In this document: positions 1 through 7,768 of the stretch, piece after piece
Numbering within the stretch: the stretch's first letter is position 1
Layout: each line of letters begins with the position of its first letter
Origin: Duganella levis
GTDB taxonomy: Bacteria; Pseudomonadota; Gammaproteobacteria; Burkholderiales; Burkholderiaceae_D
NCBI RefSeq assembly: GCF_009857605.1
Contig: NZ_WWCT01000020.1
Location: 62,001 to 126,000, forward strand
Length of the DNA: 64,000 bases
Reading direction: 5' to 3'
Made by a program: the position numbers and the translations under genes
The notes under the pieces: generated by a model
What the model saw: only the letters and a program-made list of their open reading frames with translations
What the model was told of the DNA's origin: nothing
The model's database searches: none

Positions 1-31
1 GCCTTTAGTGAATAGTGATTGGCCTGATTAT

Positions 32-60
32 AAAATGAAAAAGCGCCGGTTAACCGGCGC
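32..60 (-). terminator. Rho-independent terminator of first PEP-CTERM gene
   Basis: An 18-bp perfect palindrome (43-60, arms GCGCCGGT/ACCGGCGC) is followed on the minus strand by a T-rich tract (complement of 32-42). It sits 26 bases past the stop codon of the PEP-CTERM gene at 86-592. Confidence 0.8.
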
Positions 61-85
61 CCCAATTGATATGCTGCAACTCATG

Positions 86-592
86 TCAGGCAGCGAGCTT
101 GGCATGCCGTTTGCGGCGGCTGATATAACCCACTACGCCCAGCCCCGCCAACATCAGGGCATAGCCTTCCGGCTCAGGCACCACGGTCAGGTTGATCGTG
201 CCAGAGTAAGAAGCGTTGCCACCCGACGAACCAACCACGGTGAGCGTGATTGGACCACTCAGCGCGAATTCAGATGGTGTGTAAGCCAGCACGCCGGGAT
301 TAAGGTTGCTCAACGTTAATGCAATACCATTGAGCTTTACCGAGCTGAACGTAATGTACTGACTAGGCTCGAAGCCGATAGTACTCAGTACTGCGGACAC
401 CGTCGTGCTGGGGAATTCAGGCGAGATAATAAACTCGTCTGTAAAGCTGCCAGCACTGCTGTGGGTGACGTTAAAACCACCGGTATACGAACTACCAGCT
501 CCCGTCAAGGTCACGGTAGTGGCTGCCGATGCACCTGCCACCGTCAGCATCATCGTCGCTGAAACCGCTACTGCCTGTAACATTTTTTTCAT
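86..592 (-). CDS. FxDxF-type PEP-CTERM sorting domain protein
   Basis: 168-residue secreted protein. An N-terminal signal peptide (about residues 1-23, ending ASA-A) is followed by a beta-rich Ser/Thr/Gly-rich body. The C terminus is a typical PEP-CTERM signal: Val-Pro-Glu-Pro at about 138-141, a hydrophobic helix and a basic tail (SRRKRHAKLAA). The segment F50-T-D52-E-F54 matches the motif that names the FxDxF PEP-CTERM family. Such proteins are exported by Sec and then cut by an exosortase in the inner membrane; exosortase B is encoded at about 20.5-21.4 kb. It is a paralogue of the next gene, with the motif at identical residue numbers, suggesting a tandem duplication. The molecular function beyond surface or matrix association is unknown. 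Confidence 0.9.
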   Translation of the reverse strand: MKKMLQAVAVSATMMLTVAGASAATTVTLTGAGSSYTGGFNVTHSSAGSFTDEFIISPEFPSTTVSAVLSTIGFEPSQYITFSSVKLNGIALTLSNLNPGVLAYTPSEFALSGPITLTVVGSSGGNASYSGTINLTVVPEPEGYALMLAGLGVVGYISRRKRHAKLAA

Positions 593-850
593 GATTTGCC
601 TCTTCTAGGTCAACACCAAGACACGACGCCCGGGATATAGATTGCCCGTATAAAAATAATAACTAAGCGCATGGAAAATAGCTTAGATATTTTGTAACGG
701 TGCGGACCCATAAAAAATGGCGATTTAACAAATTTTCCTCGCGTTATGTGCTAGCGCTGAGAACACAGCTATAACATTCCGCCGTGGGGCACGGAAGTGT
801 TAATTTTACATTTCCAAACGGCATGTTTTACAAATTTAAAAGACTGATGA

Positions 851-874
851 GTTTGTCGCTAAGTGGCGACAAAC
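851..874. repeat. Inverted repeat, 9-bp arms
   Basis: GTTTGTCGC and GCGACAAAC are separated by six bases. No T-tract follows, so this is more likely a protein-binding site or RNA hairpin than a terminator. It lies about 260 bases upstream of the first PEP-CTERM start codon. Confidence 0.5.
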
Positions 875-928
875 TCGCGAGAAGTTGACATGAAAGGCAA
901 TATACCACCACGCACCGGTGATCCTTCT

Positions 929-948
929 CCCCGGCGCTAGCGCCGGGG
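929..948. repeat. Perfect 20-bp GC-rich palindrome
   Basis: CCCCGGCG-CTAG-CGCCGGGG reads the same on both strands. There is no U-tract on either side. It lies next to the terminator of the downstream PEP-CTERM gene and may be a secondary transcript barrier or a dispersed repeat unit. Confidence 0.55.
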
Positions 949-970
949 CAGACCACAAGTGCAGCCCATA

Positions 971-1005
971 CAAAAAAAAATCGCGCCCTCAGGGCGCGAT
1001 TTTTT
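971..1005 (-). terminator. Terminator of second PEP-CTERM gene (bidirectional shape)
   Basis: A 9-bp stem (ATCGCGCCC/GGGCGCGAT) with a three-base loop is flanked by nine A on the left and six T on the right, so it can end transcription in either direction. It follows the stop codon of the gene at 1034-1552. Confidence 0.85.
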
Positions 1006-1033
1006 GCAACACCGCAGAGCGGCACCAGCGATA

Positions 1034-1552
1034 TTATGCTTGATTGGCAGCCTTGCGACGACGAGCTGCGAAGCCCACCAGCGCCAAGCCAGCGCCCAGC
1101 ATGGCGAAGGTTTCTGGCTCAGGTACAGCGGTCACGTTGATGGTGCCCGAGTAGCTAGCGTTGAAGTTAGGGGTGTTTGCAACACCAGCCTTGCCGCTGA
1201 CAACCAGGGTCAGTGGGCCAGTCAGATTCAGCTGGGTCAGCGTTTGGGCAACGTCTACCACACCGTTAGTGATGCTCAGCGCTACGCCGTTCAGCTTGAC
1301 CGACGTGAAGTCGATGTTGGTGACTTTGTCGAAACCGATCGAGGTCAGCACCGTGGAAACGGTCGAGCTCTGAAACGAAGGCGAGAACGTGAAGGTGTCG
1401 GTGAATGCCGAAGTGTGGCTGATGTTGAAGCCGCCGGTGTATTTCGCTGCATTAACTGGATCTTGCACCAGGGTAACAACAGTATTGGTGGCGAAGGCGG
1501 AGCTTGCGACGATAGTCAGAGCAGCAGCAGCCAGAATAGATTTAATCTTCAT
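1034..1552 (-). CDS. FxDxF-type PEP-CTERM sorting domain protein
   Basis: 172-residue secreted protein, paralogue of the neighbour at 86-592. The start was placed at the ATG opening the signal peptide (MKIKSILAAAA...), because AAGGA lies six bases before it; a longer reading frame upstream adds only a poor extension. The signal peptide covers about residues 1-21. F50-T-D52-T-F54 gives the FxDxF motif, and residues 143-172 form the PEP-CTERM tripartite tail (VPEPETFAML, hydrophobic helix, ARRRKAANQA). Predicted Sec export and exosortase processing; matrix or envelope role inferred from the surrounding EPS genes. Confidence 0.9.
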   Translation of the reverse strand: MKIKSILAAAALTIVASSAFATNTVVTLVQDPVNAAKYTGGFNISHTSAFTDTFTFSPSFQSSTVSTVLTSIGFDKVTNIDFTSVKLNGVALSITNGVVDVAQTLTQLNLTGPLTLVVSGKAGVANTPNFNASYSGTINVTAVPEPETFAMLGAGLALVGFAARRRKAANQA

Positions 1553-1611
1553 ATGAATCCTTTTACGTAGGAATGCGGTTACACACAAAACAGATTGGTG
1601 GAAAACTTAAG

Positions 1612-1627
1612 ACAGACAAATCATATC
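1612..1627 (-). promoter_or_regulatory. Possible extended -10 promoter of PEP-CTERM gene
   Basis: On the minus strand TGA-TATGAT (complement of 1620-1628) resembles an extended -10 element (TGnTATAAT). It lies about 70 bases before the start codon; no clear -35 hexamer is seen. Weak evidence by inspection only. Confidence 0.3.
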
Positions 1628-1807
1628 ACGATGTTTTCATTTTTGTTAGTCAGAATGAAATATTCATTTTCCTCTTAGCAAGTTTTTCCGCCTGATGAAA
1701 TTTGCACCTCTCAAGTGCACTTTTATGCCAAAAAAATACTATTCCAGGGTAGAAAACAGTGCAATTTAAATAATTATGATGCAAAAATTACACCAAACTG
1801 TGGTAGA

Positions 1808-2512
1808 TTAACGACTCCCCTCCAGTGCCCCAGTGTTGCTTGCGCGCCGCACCAACCTGTCGTATGACAACCAGACCAGCAGATCATCGAAGGCGCCGCC
1901 AGCCTCCAATTCACGGTCACTGCCGGGCCGCTGGATGAAATGTGCAACCGCAACATCATTAGACTGTTGATCAGTACCGCCAGCGCCTTGATATTTACCA
2001 GCAGCAATAATGACCGCCGGACTGCATGGCACCACGAGCGTACATGGCGCACTGCCCTCAACATACAGCAAACGTCCCCCCTGACGGGTGGAGATAGTCT
2101 TGGTCGGAATAGCGCGACGCATCACCGTGGTCGGTGCGGCGAACGCGGGAGTGACGCTGTAACGCAGCGGTTTGCCACGCGCGTACGTTGGTGGCAAACC
2201 CAGCGTGGCCCACGGCAGATAGCCGGTGCATTGCTGTTCGCTGGCACAGGGCGTCGGATTTTCCAGTCCGGAGGTGGGCATGGCGGACGGACGCGGCAGC
2301 CGGCCATGCAGCACCGCATAACCGGTCAAGGCTTCCCGCGCCTCGCCCATCACTTGCAGCGCCTGCCCGTCGCGGGCCACGGCATTGCTGCGGAAACTCC
2401 CGACAAACACCGCCGCCACGCTCAGCAGCAGCATGGTCAGCAGCACCAGCAAGGCAGCGCCGCGCTGGCGCTGCCGGCTGACACGGTACGGCTTATGCGC
2501 GCGAGTAGACAT
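1808..2512 (-). CDS. Pilin-like protein with N-terminal membrane helix
   Basis: 234-residue protein of unknown function. The start is the ATG preceded by GAGG and overlaps the end of manC by 20 bases, implying translational coupling. A basic N terminus (KPYRVSRQRQR) leads into GAALLVLLTMLLLSVAAVFVG, the hydrophobic-helix arrangement seen in PilX/pseudopilin-like proteins of type IV pilus or type II secretion systems. The rest is a soluble domain with two Cys pairs (around PTPCASEQQC and APCTLVVPC). No other pilus gene is present nearby, so a role in pilus assembly is not supported by context. It may instead be a membrane-anchored accessory of the polysaccharide operon. Confidence 0.7.
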   Translation of the reverse strand: MSTRAHKPYRVSRQRQRGAALLVLLTMLLLSVAAVFVGSFRSNAVARDGQALQVMGEAREALTGYAVLHGRLPRPSAMPTSGLENPTPCASEQQCTGYLPWATLGLPPTYARGKPLRYSVTPAFAAPTTVMRRAIPTKTISTRQGGRLLYVEGSAPCTLVVPCSPAVIIAAGKYQGAGGTDQQSNDVAVAHFIQRPGSDRELEAGGAFDDLLVWLSYDRLVRRASNTGALEGSR

Positions 2513-3911
2513 CCTCGAAACGCACGATGTCGTCCTCGCCCAGGTAACTACCGGACTGCACTTCAATCAGGTGCAGCGGCAGCTTGCCCGGATTTTCCAG
2601 GCGGTGGGTAGTGCCGATCGGGATGTAGACCGATTCGTTCTCGGTCAGCAGAGTCACCTTGTCGCCGCAGGTGACGCTGGCGGTGCCGCTGACCACCACC
2701 CAGTGCTCGGCGCGGTGATGATGCATTTGCAGCGACAGCTTGCCCCCCGGATTGACGGTGATGCGCTTGACCTGGTAGCGCTCGCCGAGGTCGATGCCCT
2801 CGTAGCTGCCCCATGGACGGTAGACGCGGGTATGGTACATATGCTCGGTGCGGTCGCTGGCCTTCAGATGGTCGACGATCTGCTTGACGCGCTGGACCTG
2901 GTCCTTGTGCGCCACCAGCACGGCATCGGCGGTTTCCACCACCACCAGATCCTTGACGCCAACCAGCGCCACGATACGGCCTTCGGCGCGCACCAGCGAG
3001 TTCTGTACGCCGTCCAGGTAGACGTCGCCACGGGTGACGTTGCCGTTGGCGTCCGACGGCAGCACATCGTGCAGCGCCGACCACGAGCCGACGTCGCTCC
3101 AGCCGATGTCGGACGGCACCACCACGGCCTGCTTGGTATGTTCCATTACTGCATAATCAATCGAATCCGATGGGCTGGCAGCGAATTCCTCTTCGTTCAG
3201 GCGGCAGAAATCAAGGTCGCGATACGCCTTGGTAAACGCAGCGCTGACCGCGCCGGCCATGGCTGGCTGGAATTCCTGCAATTCCTTCAGGTAGTTGGCG
3301 GCGCTGAACAGGAACATGCCGCTGTTCCAGAAATAGTCGCCCGATGCCACGAACTCGGCAGCCTTGACGGCGTCCGGTTTCTCGACGAAGCTGGCCACCT
3401 GATACAGGCCGTCAGCCCCCGCCACTGCACTGCCGCGACGGATGTAGCCGTAACCGGTTTCCGGTGCGGTCGGCACGATGCCGAACGTGGCCAGCGCACC
3501 CTGCCCGACTTGCGCCACCGCGCGCAGCACGGCAACCTGGAACGCCGCGACATCATTGATCACGTGATCGGCCGGCAGCACCAGCATCACGGCTTCCGGG
3601 TCCAGTGCGGCCAGGAAGTGGGCGGCGGCGGCAACTGCCGGCGCGGTGTTGCGGCCCACCGATTCCAGCATGATGCCCAGCGGCTTCTGGCCGATTTCAC
3701 GCAGTTGTTCTGCCACCAGGAAGCGGTGCTCATTACCGCACACCACCAGCGGCGCCTGCATGCCAGGCCAGCCCGCCACGCGCAATGCGGTTTCCTGCAA
3801 CATGGTTTTTTCCGACACCAGCGGCAACAGCTGCTTCGGCAGCACGGCGCGCGACAGCGGCCACAAACGCGTGCCGGCCCCGCCGGACAGAATCACTGGA
3901 TAAATTTTCAT
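2493..3911 (-). CDS. manC: Mannose-1-phosphate guanylyltransferase / mannose-6-phosphate isomerase
   Basis: 472 residues, the normal length of the bifunctional ManC/AlgA/CpsB family. The N-terminal nucleotidyltransferase domain begins with SGGAGTRLWPLSR (about residues 9-21), the GTP-binding signature. The C-terminal third is a type II mannose-6-phosphate isomerase cupin (NPGGKLSLQMHHHRAEHW... with the metal-binding His cluster, ending SYLGEDDIVRFEDVYSR). It converts mannose-1-phosphate and GTP to GDP-mannose, and may isomerise fructose-6-phosphate to mannose-6-phosphate. It lies 18 bases after the NDP-sugar synthase in the same operon. No phosphomannomutase gene is seen in the window. Confidence 0.95.
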   Translation of the reverse strand: MKIYPVILSGGAGTRLWPLSRAVLPKQLLPLVSEKTMLQETALRVAGWPGMQAPLVVCGNEHRFLVAEQLREIGQKPLGIMLESVGRNTAPAVAAAAHFLAALDPEAVMLVLPADHVINDVAAFQVAVLRAVAQVGQGALATFGIVPTAPETGYGYIRRGSAVAGADGLYQVASFVEKPDAVKAAEFVASGDYFWNSGMFLFSAANYLKELQEFQPAMAGAVSAAFTKAYRDLDFCRLNEEEFAASPSDSIDYAVMEHTKQAVVVPSDIGWSDVGSWSALHDVLPSDANGNVTRGDVYLDGVQNSLVRAEGRIVALVGVKDLVVVETADAVLVAHKDQVQRVKQIVDHLKASDRTEHMYHTRVYRPWGSYEGIDLGERYQVKRITVNPGGKLSLQMHHHRAEHWVVVSGTASVTCGDKVTLLTENESVYIPIGTTHRLENPGKLPLHLIEVQSGSYLGEDDIVRFEDVYSRA

Positions 3912-3929
3912 GCTTACTACCTTTAATTT

Positions 3930-5087
3930 TTATGCTGCATTTACAACAGCAGGTTCTTGTTCAACGGCCGGGCGACGCTTGGTGCGCCGGTCACGCGCAT
4001 TGCCCCATTCCCCTTCTACGTACTCGGAAATATGGCGCATCTCGCCGCCGCGGTTGACACTGTAATCTTTGAAAACAATCATTTCCTCTAGACTTACATT
4101 AGGTAACACGCGTGTGTACTCGAACAGTACGCTGCGCACCACGGTCGAGCCCTTGCAAATGTGGCTGCCATGGCCGATCCAGGTCGGGCCGATGATAGTG
4201 ACGCCGGCCTCGATCTTGCAGCCGGAACCAATATACACCGGGCCTTCGATGGTGGTGCCTTCCCAGTCGATGCTGGTGTTGAGGCCCGACCAGATGCCGT
4301 CGGCCAGCTGAATGCCGGGTACGTCCATGTGGGCCACTTCGCCCATCATCACGCTTTGCGACACTTCCCAGTAATCCTTGACACTGCCGATGTCGATCCA
4401 GCTGAAGCTGCGGTTCTGGGCATAGAACGGAATGCCTTTTTCCACCAGCAGCGGGAACAGGTCGGAGCCGATGTCGAACACTTCGCCGCTCGGGATCAGG
4501 TCGAGGATTTCCGGCTCGAAGATGTAGATGCCGGTGCTGACGAAGTTTGACAGCGCATCTTCCACTTTCGGTTTTTCCTGGAAGGCAGTGATGCGGCCTT
4601 CCTTGTCGCTGACCACCACGCCATAGCTGGAGACCTTGTCGCGCGGTACTTCGCGGCAGATGATCGACGCCTTGGCGCCCTTGCGGCGGTGTTCGAACAG
4701 CGCCGACTTGATATCGAGGTTGATCACGGCGTCACCGCACAGCACGATGGTGGTGTCGTCGAAGAAGCCGCCGAATTCCTGGATCTTCTTCATGCCGCCA
4801 GCCGAGCCGATCGGCTGCGGCACCACTTCGCCGCTGTCGGTGGTGTAGCCCTCGAACGAATAGCCGATCTGCACATCGTACTGGTGGCCTTCGCCAAAGT
4901 ACTCCTCGATTTTCTCGTGCAGGTAGGAGACGTTGACCATGATCTCCTTGACGCCGTATTTTTCCAGATGCTCGATGATGTAAGCCATCACCGGCTTGCC
5001 CAGGATGGGGATCATCGGTTTCGGCAAATCGTAGGTCAGTGGACGTACGCGGGTACCCTTGCCTGCTGCCAGTATCATTGCTTTCAT
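3930..5087 (-). CDS. NDP-sugar synthase (sugar-1-phosphate nucleotidyltransferase)
   Basis: 385 residues. The ATG was chosen because GAGGAAAC stands just before it and MKAMILAAGKGTR is the conserved N terminus. The nucleotidyltransferase fold is indicated by AAGKGTRVRPLT (P-loop-like, about 7-18) and PKPMIPILGKP. After about residue 270 the sequence becomes a left-handed beta-helix with hexapeptide repeats (WEGTTIEGPVYIGSGCKIEAG...). This layout matches GDP-mannose pyrophosphorylase B-like NDP-sugar synthases. The actual sugar and nucleotide cannot be read from sequence; because manC sits next to it, a second and different activated sugar is plausible. Confidence 0.85.
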   Translation of the reverse strand: MKAMILAAGKGTRVRPLTYDLPKPMIPILGKPVMAYIIEHLEKYGVKEIMVNVSYLHEKIEEYFGEGHQYDVQIGYSFEGYTTDSGEVVPQPIGSAGGMKKIQEFGGFFDDTTIVLCGDAVINLDIKSALFEHRRKGAKASIICREVPRDKVSSYGVVVSDKEGRITAFQEKPKVEDALSNFVSTGIYIFEPEILDLIPSGEVFDIGSDLFPLLVEKGIPFYAQNRSFSWIDIGSVKDYWEVSQSVMMGEVAHMDVPGIQLADGIWSGLNTSIDWEGTTIEGPVYIGSGCKIEAGVTIIGPTWIGHGSHICKGSTVVRSVLFEYTRVLPNVSLEEMIVFKDYSVNRGGEMRHISEYVEGEWGNARDRRTKRRPAVEQEPAVVNAA

Positions 5088-5118
5088 CGTGGTTTCCTCG
5101 TTTTTCAATGTGGGTGGT

Positions 5119-6441
5119 TTAACGGCGACCGATGGCGAAATATTCCAGACCGTGGCTGCGCACCTGCGCAGGCACATATAAATTGCGGCCGTCGAAGATC
5201 ACGGGCGACTTCAGCCGGGCCTTGATCTCTTCGAACTGCGGCACGCGGAACTCCTTCCACTCGGTGACGATGACCAGCGCATCGGCGCCGTCCAGCGTAC
5301 TCATGTGGTTTTCTGCATAAGTCAGGCGCGCGTCGTCGCCGTAAATGCGGCGGCTCTCGTCCATCGCCACCGGATCGTAGGCGGTGACGGTGGCGCCCAG
5401 TTCCCACAGGCCTTCGATCAAGGTGCGGCTGGAGGCGGCGCGCATGTCGTCGGTGTTGGGCTTGAAGGCCAGGCCCCACACGGCGAAGTTCTTGCCTTGC
5501 AGTTCGCTGCCGAAGCGGGCCTTGATCTTGGTCAGCAGCACCTGCTTCTGCGCCTCATTGGCGTCCTCGACCGAAGTCAGCACCTTCAGCTTGATGTCGT
5601 TCTCGGCGGCGGTCTTGATCAGCGCCTGCACGTCTTTGGGGAAGCACGAGCCGCCGTAGCCGCAGCCCGGATACAGGAAGTGGAAGCCGATGCGCGGATC
5701 GGAGCCGATGCCCAGCCGCACCTGCTCGATGTCGGCGCCCATTTTGTCGGCCAGCAGCGCCAGTTCGTTCATGAACGAGATGCGGGTGGCCAGCATGGCG
5801 TTGGCGGCGTACTTGGTCAGCTCGGCCGAGCGCAGGTCCATCACCACGATGCGGTCGTGATTGCGGTTGAACTGCGCATACAGTTCGCGCATGATGGTCA
5901 CGGCTTTCGGATCTTCGGTGCCGATCACGATGCGGTCCGGGCGCATGAAGTCTTCCACCGCCGCGCCCTCTTTCAGGAACTCGGGATTGGACACCACGGC
6001 AAAGGTGGTGTCGACGCCGCGCGCGCTCAGTTCTTCCTGCAACACGGCGGCCACCTTGTCGGCGGTGCCGACCGGCACGGTCGACTTGTCGACCACCACC
6101 TTGTATTCGTTCATGTGCTTGCCGATGTTGCGGGCGGCGGCCAGCACATATTTCAGGTCGGCCGAACCGTCTTCGTCCGGCGGCGTGCCGACCGCGATGA
6201 ACTGCACCTGGCCGAAGGCCACGCTTTGTTCAATGTCGGTGGTGAATTTCAGACGGCCGGCCGCGACATTGCGCTTGACCATCTCCAGCAGACCCGGCTC
6301 ATGGATCGGAATGCCGCCGCCATTGAGAATGGCGATCTTGCTGGCATCCAGGTCCAGGCACAATACTTCATTGCCGACTTCCGCCAGACAGGTGCCGGTC
6401 ACCAGGCCCACATAGCCAGTGCCAATAACGGTAATTTTCAT
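5119..6441 (-). CDS. ugd: UDP-glucose 6-dehydrogenase
   Basis: 440 residues, normal length. The N terminus MKITVIGTGYVGL carries the NAD-binding GxGxxG motif. Catalytic Cys266 lies in GYGGSCFPKD, and the C-terminal substrate-binding domain contains AFKPNTDDMRAASS. It oxidises UDP-glucose to UDP-glucuronate with two NAD+, so the polysaccharide built here is expected to contain uronic acid. It is 31 bases upstream of the NDP-sugar synthase and 33 bases downstream of the flippase gene, within one minus-strand operon. Confidence 0.95.
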   Translation of the reverse strand: MKITVIGTGYVGLVTGTCLAEVGNEVLCLDLDASKIAILNGGGIPIHEPGLLEMVKRNVAAGRLKFTTDIEQSVAFGQVQFIAVGTPPDEDGSADLKYVLAAARNIGKHMNEYKVVVDKSTVPVGTADKVAAVLQEELSARGVDTTFAVVSNPEFLKEGAAVEDFMRPDRIVIGTEDPKAVTIMRELYAQFNRNHDRIVVMDLRSAELTKYAANAMLATRISFMNELALLADKMGADIEQVRLGIGSDPRIGFHFLYPGCGYGGSCFPKDVQALIKTAAENDIKLKVLTSVEDANEAQKQVLLTKIKARFGSELQGKNFAVWGLAFKPNTDDMRAASSRTLIEGLWELGATVTAYDPVAMDESRRIYGDDARLTYAENHMSTLDGADALVIVTEWKEFRVPQFEEIKARLKSPVIFDGRNLYVPAQVRSHGLEYFAIGRR

Positions 6442-6474
6442 GAAAGCTCCAATATAAATTTCAAAACCACAGGC

Positions 6475-7743
6475 TCAGCGCTGCGCCGGCTGGGAATCGC
6501 GGCACAAGAGCGCCACGGCCCAAAAGATTAATGCCAGTAGCAGATGTCCCAGCAAGAATGCCAGCACCACACCACGGATGCCGCCCAGATAAGCGCCGCC
6601 CAACAATACAAAACCGAAACCGACCGCAGACAGGCTGTAGATCAGCGCCCGCAAGGACTGCCGCCCAGCGCCGGTCAGCGCATCGGCAGCCGGATATTGG
6701 AGCGCCATGAAGGGCAGCGCGCACGCCAGCCCCAGCGTCACTGCGGTCGAGCCTTCATAGCCTTTGCCCAGCGCATAGGGCGCCAGCAAGGCGGCCAGGG
6801 CCACCGCGCCACCGGACAACACGCCCACGCCAAACAGCAGCGGCGTCATACGGATCGCGTAGCGACGGCTGGCGGCGATTCCCTCTTTGCCGTGCACAAA
6901 GTAATTCGGATAAATAATCCGCGTCACGACCTGCAACGGGAACATCCCCAACTGCATGAAGCGCGATGCCGCGCCATACAGGCCGAGAGTGGCGTCGTCG
7001 GCATAACGGCTCAATACCATCCGGTCCAGATTACTCTGCGCCGAACGCGCCGTCTGGGTGATGCAAAACGATAAGCCGCCGCCCATTTCATGCTGCAGCA
7101 ACTGCCACACCGGGCGGCCGTACAGGCGCGCGCCGATCCCTACGTACACCGCCGTCAATACCAGCGACTGCGCGCACACCACGGCAATCCAGCTATCCAG
7201 CTCATGCCAACCGAAAAGCATGAAATATGCCACAGCCAGCAGCAAGCGCACCACCACGGTGGTCATCCGCACCCAGCCGGCACGTACGGTATGGCCATGC
7301 GCGACCATCACCAGCTCCAGCGACGCGGACATGCGCGCGATGACGATCTCCGCCAGCAGAGCGGTGATCAGCGGCAGCCAGCCCACCGTGGTCTGCATGG
7401 CGCCCACCGCGACCGCGACGCCGAGCGCGACCACTATCGGCGTCGTCAACGCCCCCAGCAGCAGCATGTTGCCGTAATAGCGGGGGAATGCCGTGCGATC
7501 GCGCGACACCGCGCGTACCAGCAGGTCAGCCCCGCCCAAGCCGGTCAATTCGACACCTATGCCGACGATGGCCAGCAACGCCGTGTAGCGGCCGAACTGC
7601 TCAACGCCCAGGCCACGCGCGGTAATCGCAAACGTCACAAATTGCAGCGCCAGCGCTCCCATCGTCGGCACCATGGTGCGGGCGAAGGTCAGTACCCGAA
7701 AACGCGCCTCTAACTGGTGCACCACACGCATTACCGCGCTCAC
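6475..7743 (-). CDS. Oligosaccharide flippase family protein (Wzx-like)
   Basis: About 422 residues with roughly 12 hydrophobic segments throughout, typical of polysaccharide biosynthesis (MOP/MATE-like) flippases. The start is assigned to a GTG because GGAAGGG lies six bases before it; the next in-frame ATG is four codons later. These proteins move undecaprenyl-diphosphate-linked repeat units across the inner membrane. It sits between a GT2 gene (25 bases upstream) and ugd, in the expected place for the Wzx of a Wzx/Wzy-type pathway. Confidence 0.85.
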   Translation of the reverse strand: MSAVMRVVHQLEARFRVLTFARTMVPTMGALALQFVTFAITARGLGVEQFGRYTALLAIVGIGVELTGLGGADLLVRAVSRDRTAFPRYYGNMLLLGALTTPIVVALGVAVAVGAMQTTVGWLPLITALLAEIVIARMSASLELVMVAHGHTVRAGWVRMTTVVVRLLLAVAYFMLFGWHELDSWIAVVCAQSLVLTAVYVGIGARLYGRPVWQLLQHEMGGGLSFCITQTARSAQSNLDRMVLSRYADDATLGLYGAASRFMQLGMFPLQVVTRIIYPNYFVHGKEGIAASRRYAIRMTPLLFGVGVLSGGAVALAALLAPYALGKGYEGSTAVTLGLACALPFMALQYPAADALTGAGRQSLRALIYSLSAVGFGFVLLGGAYLGGIRGVVLAFLLGHLLLALIFWAVALLCRDSQPAQR

Positions 7744-7768
7744 GCTGCGCCCTTCCGCACCACCATCG

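Larger units (their letters stand above)
593..1033. other. Intergenic region between tandem PEP-CTERM genes
   Basis: This 441-base stretch holds no convincing gene. It contains the leader of the first PEP-CTERM gene, the terminator of the second (971-1005) and two further inverted repeats: GTTTGTCGC/GCGACAAAC (851-859 and 866-874) and the perfect 20-bp palindrome at 929-948. No sigma-54 -24/-12 site with correct spacing was found by eye. Confidence 0.6.

Noticed and set aside
828..1025. 65-codon minus-strand frame between the PEP-CTERM genes
   Set aside because: It runs through a clear terminator hairpin and the two inverted repeats, and has no family resemblance.
1680..1735. Possible sigma-54 promoter (TTGGCAT...GTGCA on the minus strand) before a PEP-CTERM gene
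   Set aside because: The GG and GC elements are nine bases apart, not ten as required; sites near epsL also had wrong spacing.
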